Part shown: positions 26,195 to 35,737 of the stretch, piece after piece
Numbering within the stretch: the stretch's first letter is position 1
Layout of the letters: each line of letters starts with the position of its first letter
Assembly: GCF_004769235.1 (NCBI RefSeq)
Contig: NZ_RQFG01000012.1
Location: 186,001-250,000, forward strand
Reading direction: 5' to 3'
Origin: Leptospira kanakyensis
Lineage (GTDB): Bacteria; Spirochaetota; Leptospiria; Leptospirales; Leptospiraceae
DNA: 64,000 bases
The notes under the pieces: generated by a model
What the model saw: the letters and a program-made list of their open reading frames with translations, nothing else
The model's database searches: none
Told to the model about the DNA's origin: nothing
Translations under genes and position numbers: made by a program

Positions 26195-28120
26195 ATGTTT
26201 CGAAACTGGCTTACTTTTTTTCTTAGCACCCTCTTTCTTTGTTTTCCTCTTTTCTCTTTTCCTCTATCCATAGAAGAATCCAAAAACTATCGAGATATCG
26301 GGAAGTATTTTGAATATGTAATTGTACCAGAAAAAGAATCCAGTTTGGATCGAATCCTAAGAGAAGATACTCTTTGGAGGCCAAACCCAAAAGCTACAAT
26401 TTCTTTTCCGCGCACCAAAGATCCGTTATGGATCAAAATCACTCTCATCCATTACGGAAACTTACCTCATACATTTTTTTTACATTTTTCAAGTCCAGTG
26501 ATTGATGTTTTTGAGTTACACGCGCAGGTCAAAGGGAAATGGATCACTCAAGTTTCGGGAGAACAAGTTTTACAAAGTAACAAACCCATTTACTCTCATA
26601 TCCCTGCTTTTCCCATCACACTTTCACCAGACGAAACAAGAACCATCTATGTAAAAATTCATTCTGCAAATCCAATTTTTAATTTTGTTTCGATTTATAA
26701 CTCAAGAAGATTCATTGCGTATTCAAAGAAACAAGATATATTCTTTGCCGCTTACTTCGGTGCTGGATTTATGATGTTTCTTTTTAGTATCTTTCTTGCT
26801 CATACCTTACGATATAAAAAGTTTTTTTATTATTTTTTCTATCTGGCTACCGTTCTTTTAATTAATTCATTTTCCACTGGGTTTATGCAATACATTGAAA
26901 TCGGAAACAATCATACCTGGAAAAACTATCTTTTCCCAATCACAATTTATCTTACATCTGTATTTGGCTTGTTGTTCACCATAGAATTTCTAGAAACGGA
27001 AAAAAACTTTCCGAAAGTCACTCGATTAACCAAAGGATTTATTTTATTATTTATCTTTCTCATCTTCTCTATATTTTTCTTAGAACTTAAAAATTTCATT
27101 CAGTTGGGAGTGACCCTTGTTATCATTCCAATTTTATTGGCACTTAGCATTTCAATTATGGCATTTTTCAAAAGTAAAAGAAAACTGGAGGTTATCTTAT
27201 TTTTATTTGCTTTTGGATCAATTCTTATCGGTGGAGCTCTAAACACATTAACTGTCCAGGGATGGATACGACCGGTTCACTTATCTTCCTATTCACTACC
27301 ACTAGGTTCGGCGATCGAAGTTTTCTTTTTATCAATGGCTTTGGTTCTAAAAGTTTCAGATTATAGAAAAGCAACGGAGGAAAAACAAGAGTTAGATTTA
27401 CAATTAAAAATCGCACAGAAACTACAAAACGGACTCCTTCCACAGAAACGTAGTCATGCCAATGGGCATGCATTAGGATTTAGATATTCTCCCGCTTCTG
27501 ATATTGGTGGTGACTTTGTTCAAATCATTGTTAAAGAAAATGAAATTGGTTTGTTTTTATGTGATGTTTCTGGGCACGGAATTCCTGCGGCCATGATCGC
27601 ATCCATGACAAAGGTTTCGTTACAAATTTGGGATGATTCATTAGATAAACCAGGTTATGCTGCAGAAAGAATTCGGTTGTCCCTACTCAGTTCTCTTGCA
27701 GGACATTTTTTAAGTGCCTTCTTTGTTTATATCAACCAAAAAGAAAAAATAATAAAAATTGCCAATGCCGGCCACCATCCTATGATTTATTTAGATAGAA
27801 ATGGAAATATAGAACACATCACGAGTCCTGGTAGAGCTATGAATGAATATGTCGAATCCAGACTTATAGAAAAAACGTTACCTTTGCCAAACTCCGGAAC
27901 TTTGATTCTATATACAGATGGTGTTATTGAAGCACGGAATGCAACACATGGAGAACTTTTCGGTGAAGATCGATTTCATTCCTTATTACAAACTCTAGCA
28001 AAACAAAATCCGCAAAGTATTTGTGATGAAGTTATTACAGAAGTTGAAAAATTTCAAAAGTCGAAACGATCAGATGATGATATTACAATTCTTGCCATTT
28101 CTTTGGAAAAAGAAATTTAA
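26195..28120 (+). CDS. 7TM-DISM receptor with SpoIIE-type PP2C serine phosphatase
   Basis: About 641 aa. Signal peptide, an extracytoplasmic beta domain (residues 28-180; 7TMR-DISMED2-like), seven membrane helices (about 185-390), a coiled linker (KATEEKQELDLQLKIAQKLQNGLLPQ), and a PP2C/RsbU domain: SDIGGDF, CDVSGHG, YTDGVIEA and RSDDDITI supply the metal-binding Asp residues. It should dephosphorylate an anti-anti-sigma factor in response to a periplasmic ligand. The ATG at 26195 (not GTG 26189) is preferred by signal-peptide shape. No Shine-Dalgarno; TATTAT ends 7 nt before the ATG. Convergent with the next gene by 4-bp overlap. Confidence 0.88.
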   Translation: MFRNWLTFFLSTLFLCFPLFSFPLSIEESKNYRDIGKYFEYVIVPEKESSLDRILREDTLWRPNPKATISFPRTKDPLWIKITLIHYGNLPHTFFLHFSSPVIDVFELHAQVKGKWITQVSGEQVLQSNKPIYSHIPAFPITLSPDETRTIYVKIHSANPIFNFVSIYNSRRFIAYSKKQDIFFAAYFGAGFMMFLFSIFLAHTLRYKKFFYYFFYLATVLLINSFSTGFMQYIEIGNNHTWKNYLFPITIYLTSVFGLLFTIEFLETEKNFPKVTRLTKGFILLFIFLIFSIFFLELKNFIQLGVTLVIIPILLALSISIMAFFKSKRKLEVILFLFAFGSILIGGALNTLTVQGWIRPVHLSSYSLPLGSAIEVFFLSMALVLKVSDYRKATEEKQELDLQLKIAQKLQNGLLPQKRSHANGHALGFRYSPASDIGGDFVQIIVKENEIGLFLCDVSGHGIPAAMIASMTKVSLQIWDDSLDKPGYAAERIRLSLLSSLAGHFLSAFFVYINQKEKIIKIANAGHHPMIYLDRNGNIEHITSPGRAMNEYVESRLIEKTLPLPNSGTLILYTDGVIEARNATHGELFGEDRFHSLLQTLAKQNPQSICDEVITEVEKFQKSKRSDDDITILAISLEKEI

Positions 28121-30288
28121 TCTGGCATCCAATTTAATAACTTTTGGTATAAATCATTTGGATAAAAAGGTTTGGAGATAAAATCATCCATTCCCACTGA
28201 ATGAATTTTTTCCTGTGTTTCCAATTGAGCAGATGCAGTGAGGGCAATGATTGGTATTTGCCTCCATTTTTCAGTTTCACGAATTTGTTTTGTCGCCATA
28301 TAACCATCAACATTCGGCATATGCAAATCCATAAGAATCAAATCAATATTTGTTTTGGATAACTTGTATAAAACCTCCGCTCCATCAGAAGCCTCTTCAA
28401 ATTCGACACCCCAACGTTTGAGAAACCGAATGACAATCGAACGATTGATTTCAATATCATCCGCAATTAAGATTCTTTTTCCCACTAGATCTTTGGTTTC
28501 TCCCAAAGCAAGTTTGTGAGAGGATGATTTAGAATGACCAATTTTACAAGGGAATGTGAATGAAAACTTAGATCCTTTCCCTAACTCAGATTCTAACACC
28601 AACTTTCCTTTCATTAACTCCACAAGCCCTTTCGAAATTGTCAAACCAAGTCCCGAACCACCGTATTTTCTGGTAGTGTCTTGGCTTGCTTGTGTGAATT
28701 TTTCGAATACATATTTGAGTTTATCCTGAGAAATACCGATCCCAGTATCTACCACTTCAAAACAAATAACTACATCGTTTTCCGATTTTGAAACTAAAAA
28801 CACACGAAGAGTAATTGATCCTTCTTCTGTAAACTTTACTGCATTAGATAATAAATTATTCATTACCTGCAACATTCTAGTCGGATCAAAACGAATGAAT
28901 TCAGGTAAATTCGAATCTATCTCTTCGTTGAAGGATAAAAGTTTTTCCTTGGCTTTGACCGCAAAAGAAGTAGAAATGGAGTTAATAAACTCTTTTAAAC
29001 TAAAATCGATTTCTTCAATGATAATCATATGTTCTTCGATTTTGTTGAAGTCCAAGATATCATTAATCAAAGTGAGAAGTGTTTCACTGGAAAACCGTAG
29101 GTTTTTTAGATATTCAACCTGTTCCGGTTTTGGATTTTCTTCCATAAGTAAGATAGAAAGCCCAATGACTGCGTTGAGCGGAGTTCGTAATTCATGGCTC
29201 ATACTAGAAAGAAATTCAGACTTTGCACGGTTTGCGTCCTCAGCTCGAACCCTAGAATCAATCAATTCTCTTTCGTATCGAATCATTTGAGAGATATCAA
29301 GAGAAACAGATCTGGATCTGATCATCTCATTCGTTTCGGAATAAATAGCAGTTGCGGAAAGATTTAAAAAAAGAGAACTCCCATCTTTACGTAAAACTTC
29401 AAATCGTAAGTTTTCAATACTCCCCGTTTTCTTAAACACTGGGAAGTTTTTCTGGAAAGTCTCTCGGCTTTCATCTGTTAGAATGTCAGGCCATTTGATT
29501 TTTCCTATCAACTCCTCTGCTGAATAACCAAGCCATTCACATTCAGTGTGATTGACTTTAACAAAGTATCCATTGGCATCTAAACTATGAAATCCAACAG
29601 GAGAATTATGATAAAGGTCATCTATTTCGTAGAGACGATCTTCCACCAACTCTTTCTCTACTAAAATTTGTGCATTTCGTTTTAATACAAAAATCATCCA
29701 TAAGATGAAAATGGATAAAACAAATAAAAAACCGCCTGAAACTGCAACCAAACGAATGGTAAATTTTCGAGCCTTTTCATTTTCAATATTTTCTTTCTCT
29801 AACTTTTTACTAAGTAATTTTTTGACTTCTGCACGGAAGACATCCATACGTCTTTTACTTTCTAATAAATCAGCTTTATGAAATATTTTTTTTGAGTAGT
29901 TACTTACATACCCATGTATAAATTCCATTTTGGATTGGTTGGCTCGGATGATTAGTTCGAGGTCATCTTTATAAATGTCTTCACATCCAACACGAAGTTC
30001 TGTTTCCAGTTTTGCGAGTAAAGTAATAGAATTTTTATAAGGTTCTAAAAAGTCGGGATCACCCGTAAGAAGGTATCCTCGCCCACTAGTCTCCGCATCT
30101 TTTAAATAGGATGCATAATCATTTAACTGAGAATTCCAACGACTTTTATCTTCATATGAAATTCGATCCATTCGACTTTCATAGACTTGATAAAAGAAAA
30201 AAAAGGAAGAGAAGAAAAGTAATATTAGAAAACCCCATAGGAAACCTATGTAAAGTGACTCAAAGTGTTTTCTAAGGAAATAATTCAT
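28117..30288 (-). CDS. Hybrid histidine kinase (CHASE3-PAS-HisKA-HATPase-REC)
   Basis: 723 aa. Membrane helix at 15-35, CHASE3 sensor (DAETSGRGYLLTGDPDFL, residues 55-180), second helix (185-205), PAS (225-340), HisKA with SHELRTPLN, HATPase (DTGIGIS and GGSGLGLTIS), and a C-terminal receiver with phospho-Asp in DLILMDLHMPNVDG. Phosphotransfer from His to its own receiver and then to an unseen HPt is expected. The stop overlaps the convergent phosphatase stop by 4 bp. The downstream kinase gene at 30333 runs in the same direction, so the two may form one signalling unit with the patatin gene. Confidence 0.92.
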   Translation of the reverse strand: MNYFLRKHFESLYIGFLWGFLILLFFSSFFFFYQVYESRMDRISYEDKSRWNSQLNDYASYLKDAETSGRGYLLTGDPDFLEPYKNSITLLAKLETELRVGCEDIYKDDLELIIRANQSKMEFIHGYVSNYSKKIFHKADLLESKRRMDVFRAEVKKLLSKKLEKENIENEKARKFTIRLVAVSGGFLFVLSIFILWMIFVLKRNAQILVEKELVEDRLYEIDDLYHNSPVGFHSLDANGYFVKVNHTECEWLGYSAEELIGKIKWPDILTDESRETFQKNFPVFKKTGSIENLRFEVLRKDGSSLFLNLSATAIYSETNEMIRSRSVSLDISQMIRYERELIDSRVRAEDANRAKSEFLSSMSHELRTPLNAVIGLSILLMEENPKPEQVEYLKNLRFSSETLLTLINDILDFNKIEEHMIIIEEIDFSLKEFINSISTSFAVKAKEKLLSFNEEIDSNLPEFIRFDPTRMLQVMNNLLSNAVKFTEEGSITLRVFLVSKSENDVVICFEVVDTGIGISQDKLKYVFEKFTQASQDTTRKYGGSGLGLTISKGLVELMKGKLVLESELGKGSKFSFTFPCKIGHSKSSSHKLALGETKDLVGKRILIADDIEINRSIVIRFLKRWGVEFEEASDGAEVLYKLSKTNIDLILMDLHMPNVDGYMATKQIRETEKWRQIPIIALTASAQLETQEKIHSVGMDDFISKPFYPNDLYQKLLNWMPD

Positions 30289-30332
30289 AGAAACAAAAAT
30301 AGGAAATCGAATAACAGGAATTTGTCAATAGA

Positions 30333-32258
30333 TTAAAGCATCGTTCGCCATGCGGGAAAGTACAAATCAAAAGCAGTCCCCTCCCCCAAACTAGAGTTAA
30401 CTAAAATGGTTCCACCCATTTTTACCATAATTCCATATATGATAGGTAGTCCCAACCCAGTTCCCTTACCTCCCTTTGTAGTAAAAAATGGGTCAAAAAT
30501 CTTTTCGATAATTTCGGGAGCAATCCCTGAGCCGTTGTCAGCAAAACCCAATTTCCAATATTCTGTATTTTTCATAAATCCAACATGTAATAGTTCCGAT
30601 TTTTCGTAGGACACCTTGGAAAGAGAAATTGTAATTTTAGGATTCGGAATCTCTTGTAATGCAAACACTGCATTTTCATAAAGATTGGAAAGGATCTGGA
30701 AAATTTGAATGGGATCGGCATTTACATAAGCCGGTTCATTTCCTAAATCAGTAAACAAAACAATTTGATTGGAAGATACAACTCTTACCTCTTGTAATAC
30801 CTGTAAAAGTTGTTCTCTTAGATCCAATTGTTTGGAAACGGAATTATCAATTTTGGAATAAGTAAGAATTTGTTGGATCAAATTTTTAGCTCGATCCAAA
30901 GATTTAGAAATTCCTTCAATTGCAGGTAATGATTTTTTGATCGATTCGTTCGCATCATTTTTAGACCATTCCGAATTCAAATACGAAACATAAGCCATCA
31001 TTGGTGTTAATAGGTTATTAAAATCATGTGCAATCCCACCAGCAAAGGTTCCAAGTGCTTCCAATTTTTGGGACTGGGCATAAGCACGTTCCAATACTAT
31101 TTTTTCTGTAATATCTTTTGCTTCTAAAACAATATAGATTATTTTTCCAGACGGGTCAGTAAGAGGATAAAAGTCACAATCAAAATATTTTTCTCGTCCA
31201 TCCGACAAACTATAACTGACAAATACTTCAAAACTTTGGTTCTTTAAGGCCAACTTCATCCCATAAGTCAGTTTTTTAATTGATTCCTCGTCCGAATTGG
31301 AAAAAACGGAACGAATTAGTTCTAAACCTTGGATGTCTGTTTCATCTCGTTCGAAAGACAAAACTGCGTTACGATTCATTCTGATTACATGACCTTGTAG
31401 GTCTAAAAGAAAAATTGCTTGTGATGAATTATTAAAAATACCTTTGAACAGTTGTTCGTTGACTTGAATTGAATGTTCCAATTCGGTAAGATCAGATATA
31501 TCATGGATGGTTCCAAAAATACGGTATCTAAAATCGTCAAATCGTTCCGCCTCCAACCATAAATTGACTTTTTTTCTACCAAGTTTTGTATTTAAGGTAA
31601 CAATCATTTCTTTAGAATGATTGTCTTTTAAAAGTTCTTCCCAAACCACTTTGATATGATCGTGTTCCGGTTCATCTAACAGTGACCAAACCTTTTCCAT
31701 CAGAGGGATCTCACCAAAATCAAACCCTAAAATTCGATATAACTCCAAAGACCAAAGGGTATTTTTTTCAGGAAAAATAACTTCAAAATGTCCTAAATGA
31801 GAAATTTTCTGAGAACGAGTGAGAAGTTCTTCTCCATGAACGAGCATATCCCAGGCTTTTTTTTGAGATAATTTTAATCGATAAGCTTCTAACTCTCGAT
31901 TCACAACAAACGGAAGTTTAATGATGGATGATTTAGGTAAAAATTCAGAGGCTCCTAAGTTAAGAAACTCGGATGCCGCTTCTTCAGGTAGAAACTCTGT
32001 TACAAGAATCACAGGTAAATCAGGATTAACTTCTTTGACTCTGGTGATCACATAACGGCCATCAAAATCCGGAAGATAAAAATCAGAAATTACGATATCC
32101 CAAGTTTCATCGGTGATACGTTGTTCAAATTCCGCTTTCCATTCCGCCCTTTCCGAAAAAATAGAAAACCCAAAGTTTTGAAGTACGGAAACAATTGCTT
32201 TATATGAAGCAAGTGAATCTTCGACAACAAGTACATTGAGTTTCTTTTGGATGTCCAT
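30333..32258 (-). CDS. Response regulator receiver-PAS-histidine kinase
   Basis: 641 aa, soluble. An N-terminal receiver (residues 7-125; VVEDS, phospho-Asp in IVISDFYLPDFDG), a PAS-like region (155-265), another PAS (270-390, tail IVLEAKDIT), then the H box GGIAHDFNNLL, and a HATPase ending GKGTGLGLPIIYGIM. Such HisKA proteins with DFNNLL are usually PAS-driven soluble kinases. It lies 44 bp upstream of the hybrid kinase and 8 bp downstream of the patatin gene, all on the minus strand, so patatin, this kinase and the hybrid kinase form a likely operon. Confidence 0.9.
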   Translation of the reverse strand: MDIQKKLNVLVVEDSLASYKAIVSVLQNFGFSIFSERAEWKAEFEQRITDETWDIVISDFYLPDFDGRYVITRVKEVNPDLPVILVTEFLPEEAASEFLNLGASEFLPKSSIIKLPFVVNRELEAYRLKLSQKKAWDMLVHGEELLTRSQKISHLGHFEVIFPEKNTLWSLELYRILGFDFGEIPLMEKVWSLLDEPEHDHIKVVWEELLKDNHSKEMIVTLNTKLGRKKVNLWLEAERFDDFRYRIFGTIHDISDLTELEHSIQVNEQLFKGIFNNSSQAIFLLDLQGHVIRMNRNAVLSFERDETDIQGLELIRSVFSNSDEESIKKLTYGMKLALKNQSFEVFVSYSLSDGREKYFDCDFYPLTDPSGKIIYIVLEAKDITEKIVLERAYAQSQKLEALGTFAGGIAHDFNNLLTPMMAYVSYLNSEWSKNDANESIKKSLPAIEGISKSLDRAKNLIQQILTYSKIDNSVSKQLDLREQLLQVLQEVRVVSSNQIVLFTDLGNEPAYVNADPIQIFQILSNLYENAVFALQEIPNPKITISLSKVSYEKSELLHVGFMKNTEYWKLGFADNGSGIAPEIIEKIFDPFFTTKGGKGTGLGLPIIYGIMVKMGGTILVNSSLGEGTAFDLYFPAWRTML

Positions 32259-32266
32259 AAGTTCCT

Positions 32267-33133
32267 TTACTGATTTAAAAATCCAAATACAGGAAGTTCT
32301 AAATCTCCTAAAATTTCTGCTTTGTGACGATAGGCTGTTCCCCGACCTTCTGCAAGAGCAAACTTTCCTTTCGAAAAATCATTAGGAGATAAATAAGGGG
32401 TGTTTGTTTCGAGACGGATCAGTTTTTTCCCTTTTTCTCTTGCTAGAAGAGACTTTAAATCCTCAGTTTCAGATTCAATAATCTGAACAGAAGCATCTAA
32501 CGCTCGCTTCATGGTATTTCGACTGAGTGGCCTATGGTTATTAATTTGATGAATGACAATTCTATCAATACTAGGATCTAAGATTAATTCTTTGATGGGT
32601 TCCCCATCACCGATCCCTCCATCTAAAAATTCCTGACCTTGGAATTCTTGCACCTCATACAAAAAAGGAAATGCTATGGATGCCATAACAGCATCCAGGA
32701 CGTTACCTTCAGTAATGAGTTCTCGTTTATTTTTTGAAAGATTGGAAACTGCGATTCCAAGTTTAATGGGTAAATCGGAAAATTTTTGATTACCCAAGTA
32801 AGGATAAAGTATTTTACGTGTGGCTTTCCCTGTAAGAACACCACTGTAACCATTCAAACCTTTGCGTAACAAACGACCAAGCATTGTAAGCGAATTTCCT
32901 TCCCAAAAATCCTTTTTCTTTAATCCCAAAACCAAGGATTCAAAATCCACCATTTCGCGACCCGTTGCATACAATGCACCGATCATTGCACCCGAGCTGG
33001 AACCTGTGACAATAGCTGGTTTAAAGCCAATTTCTTGTAATCCACGCACAAATCCTGTATGTGCAAAAAAACCAAAAAAGGCAGATTTCAAACAAAGAGC
33101 AGAATACTTTTTAGGGAAGAAGAGTTCTATCAT
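32267..33133 (-). CDS. Patatin-like phospholipase family protein
   Basis: 288 aa. Nucleophile elbow GSSSG (Ser about residue 47) and the dyad Asp in FLDGGIGDGEP are clear. The oxyanion motif GGGxRG is degenerate (FFGFFAHTGFVRGL). Enzymes of this type hydrolyse acyl esters of phospholipids or lysophospholipids; RssA-like family members occur widely. First gene of a probable operon with two histidine kinases, 8 bp from the next start, which suggests lipid turnover linked to signalling; that link is inference. Confidence 0.82.
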   Translation of the reverse strand: MIELFFPKKYSALCLKSAFFGFFAHTGFVRGLQEIGFKPAIVTGSSSGAMIGALYATGREMVDFESLVLGLKKKDFWEGNSLTMLGRLLRKGLNGYSGVLTGKATRKILYPYLGNQKFSDLPIKLGIAVSNLSKNKRELITEGNVLDAVMASIAFPFLYEVQEFQGQEFLDGGIGDGEPIKELILDPSIDRIVIHQINNHRPLSRNTMKRALDASVQIIESETEDLKSLLAREKGKKLIRLETNTPYLSPNDFSKGKFALAEGRGTAYRHKAEILGDLELPVFGFLNQ

Positions 33134-33170
33134 AAGCTTTTACTAAGTTTGGAAATAGACTCCATCTATG

Positions 33171-35681
33171 TCAGCTACGAAGTAATTTCGAAACTAAAAG
33201 TTTTGTCATATCGTAGAACAATACTCCCACAAAAGCAACTAGTATCGCTGATGAAAATTGCAGAAAATTGAGTGGGACAAACCGAAACATGGTATTCATT
33301 CCCGGCAAATATATGGACAAAACTAGAACAGCGATGGTTCCCGCAAAAACATATCGAATGATTGGGTTAGGAATCCGCATCCGGCTCCACATAGACTCGT
33401 GTAAGGAACGGTTGGCCAAAATTAAAAATAAATTCGAAAATACTAATGTAACAAATGTTGCAGTACTGACTACTTGAGGTGGAGAATTTTCCTTCAAAAA
33501 CCACTCAGTGATCCAATAGGAAGAGACAACGGAAAACAAAGAAAATGCACCTTGGATCAGTGAGTTGATAAACAATTCCCGATCTAAAAGTGGTTCAGCT
33601 GTTTCTCTTGGTTTTCGTTTCATCAAATCAGACTCTGCGGATTCCTTTTCGAACACAATTGTACAAGTGGGATCGATGACCATTTCCATAAATACGATAT
33701 GGATGGCTGATAATACAATGATAGGCCAATCAAAGATAATAGGAAAAAAAGTAATCCCAACAATAGGGATATGAACACCGATTAAATATCCTAATGCCTT
33801 TTTTAAATTATCAAAAATTTGTCTCCCAATCCGAACCGATTCCAAAATCGAAGAAAATGAATCATCTAACAAAACTATATCGGCAGCTTCACGTGCCACA
33901 TCAGTTCCCCTTTCCCCCATAGCCACACCAATATTTGCTGTACGCAAAGCAGGGGCATCATTCACGCCGTCTCCAGTCATTGCGACAATCTCACCATCAG
34001 CTTTTAACATTCGAACAATCTGCCATTTGTCATCTGGGCTGACTCTTGAAAAAATATTACACTTTCGAATCACTGATTTCATTTCTGCTTCAGTTAAATT
34101 CGAAAATTCTTTTCCAGTATAAACTAAGTCAGAGTCCTTTAATCCGATTTGGCCTGCGATGTTTTTTGCAGTCTCGGGATAATCACCGGTAATCATAATC
34201 ACTCGAATCCCTGATTCATAGGCAGTTTTCACAGCCAAGGGAACAATCTCTCGGATCGGATCCAAAAATGCCAACAGACCATAAAACAAATACTCACCAT
34301 CTTTCCGATCCTCTGGGATGTGAATTTGTGAAGATTTGGATCTTGCAACTCCTAAAACACGATATCCATCTTTTGCAAGTTCATTGGTTTTATCTGTCCA
34401 AAACCTAGACTCCGATGGATCAAACTGGCAAAGATCAAAAATTGCTTCGGGAGAACCTTTGGCATAACTAATATAAAAATCATCTTCTTTCAAAACACGA
34501 ACCATTGTTAATTGGTCTGGAGTTAAAGGAAAATCTCGAACCGAAATAAGGGCTGAGTCATTTGTTTGATCATATAAGTGCAAACAATCCGAAATTGCAA
34601 TATCCATTGGATCAAAACTAGGATGTTTGGATGCAGAATAAGCAATTTGAAGTAAAAACTTTGTTTCCTCTGAGAGTTGTAAATTGGGAGTCAGTTTTAC
34701 TGTTTCCGATTTAGTAATGACAATCCCTACCGTCATTTTGTTTTGAGTGATGGTGCCTGTTTTATCAGAACAAAGCACTGTGGCAGCACCTAAAGTTTCT
34801 ATGATAGAAGAACGTCTAACTAAAACATTTTTTGTACTCAAACGAAAAGCCCCGAGTGCAAAAAATATAGTTAATACCAAAGGAAGTTCTTCAGGCATAA
34901 GACCGATTGCAAGTGTCAAACCAGAAAGTAAACCTTGTAACCATTGGCTTTTTGCAATCCCAAAGTATAGTGCAAGAACTACACATAAAGAGGCAGCTAC
35001 AATAAATAAGTTACGAACAAGCCTTGCCACTTCTAATTCAAGTAAGGTTCTACCTACTGTCTCATCAGCAATCTTTCGCCCTATTTTTCCAATTTCCGTC
35101 TGATTTCCAACGGCGGTTACACGACAAACCCCTTCTCCACTAACAACTAACGAACCACAAAAAACAATTTCAGATTGTAATTTCGAAACAGAAACAGACT
35201 CTCCGGTTAACAGAGATTCATCACAAGAAAAAATCCGATCCGAAATCAGTTCAGAGTCAGCGGGAATCCTGTCCCCTTCGTTTAAAATTAATAAATCACC
35301 ATAAACAACATCTTTTCCTTCAATGCGAATGATTTGTTTGTCTCGAATGACGTTGGTTCTGGGACTGGCAAGGGAACGAAGAGCAGAGATTGCCGTTTCT
35401 GTTTTTTTTTCTTGGATGAAGGTTATTGAAATGATTCCAACAACAGAAAACAAAAGTAAGATTGATTCTCCTAAATCTCCCAAAAGTAAATAAACAATAC
35501 TTATGGAAATGAGAAGCAAAATCATTGGTTCCGTCACTACCCCAAACAACATCAGAAAGATCCCTTTCTTTTGGGAGGAACTGATTTCATTGGCACCATA
35601 TTTGATGCGATTTTCTTTAACTTGTTCTTGGGTAAGACCCATAAGGATGAATTCTGAAATTTGTTTTGGGATTGAAGGCAT
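33171..35681 (-). CDS. Cation-transporting P-type ATPase (P2-like, specificity unknown)
   Basis: About 836 aa from ATG 35681. E1-E2 ATPase landmarks: TGES in the actuator domain, DKTGTITQNKMTV with the phosphorylated Asp, KGSPEAI, and GDGVNDAPALRTANIGVAMG. The M4 segment is MPEELPLVLT and the M6 region IHIVFMEMVIDPTCTIVFE, a clade close to bacterial Ca2+ pumps but not canonical (PEGL). Ca2+ or another divalent cation is most likely. Longer starts (35729, 35780) would overlap the divergent peptidase start at 35736; 35681 leaves a 54-bp gap and is preferred. Start inferred from family length. Confidence 0.85.
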   Translation of the reverse strand: MPSIPKQISEFILMGLTQEQVKENRIKYGANEISSSQKKGIFLMLFGVVTEPMILLLISISIVYLLLGDLGESILLLFSVVGIISITFIQEKKTETAISALRSLASPRTNVIRDKQIIRIEGKDVVYGDLLILNEGDRIPADSELISDRIFSCDESLLTGESVSVSKLQSEIVFCGSLVVSGEGVCRVTAVGNQTEIGKIGRKIADETVGRTLLELEVARLVRNLFIVAASLCVVLALYFGIAKSQWLQGLLSGLTLAIGLMPEELPLVLTIFFALGAFRLSTKNVLVRRSSIIETLGAATVLCSDKTGTITQNKMTVGIVITKSETVKLTPNLQLSEETKFLLQIAYSASKHPSFDPMDIAISDCLHLYDQTNDSALISVRDFPLTPDQLTMVRVLKEDDFYISYAKGSPEAIFDLCQFDPSESRFWTDKTNELAKDGYRVLGVARSKSSQIHIPEDRKDGEYLFYGLLAFLDPIREIVPLAVKTAYESGIRVIMITGDYPETAKNIAGQIGLKDSDLVYTGKEFSNLTEAEMKSVIRKCNIFSRVSPDDKWQIVRMLKADGEIVAMTGDGVNDAPALRTANIGVAMGERGTDVAREAADIVLLDDSFSSILESVRIGRQIFDNLKKALGYLIGVHIPIVGITFFPIIFDWPIIVLSAIHIVFMEMVIDPTCTIVFEKESAESDLMKRKPRETAEPLLDRELFINSLIQGAFSLFSVVSSYWITEWFLKENSPPQVVSTATFVTLVFSNLFLILANRSLHESMWSRMRIPNPIIRYVFAGTIAVLVLSIYLPGMNTMFRFVPLNFLQFSSAILVAFVGVLFYDMTKLLVSKLLRS

Positions 35682-35700
35682 ATTCTTAATCGATTTGGTC

Positions 35701-35737
35701 TTGTTTTTTGAAAGAAATCTGTTTAACATTCTAGAAT
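35701..35737 (+). promoter_or_regulatory. Probable promoter of the C69 peptidase gene and palindrome at its start
   Basis: TTGTTT (35701-35706), 17 bp, TAACAT (35724-35729), then 6 nt to ATG 35736. CATTCTAGAATG (35727-35738) is a perfect palindrome whose right end is the start codon. No Shine-Dalgarno exists, so a leaderless mRNA is likely. The weak -35 lowers confidence. Confidence 0.35.
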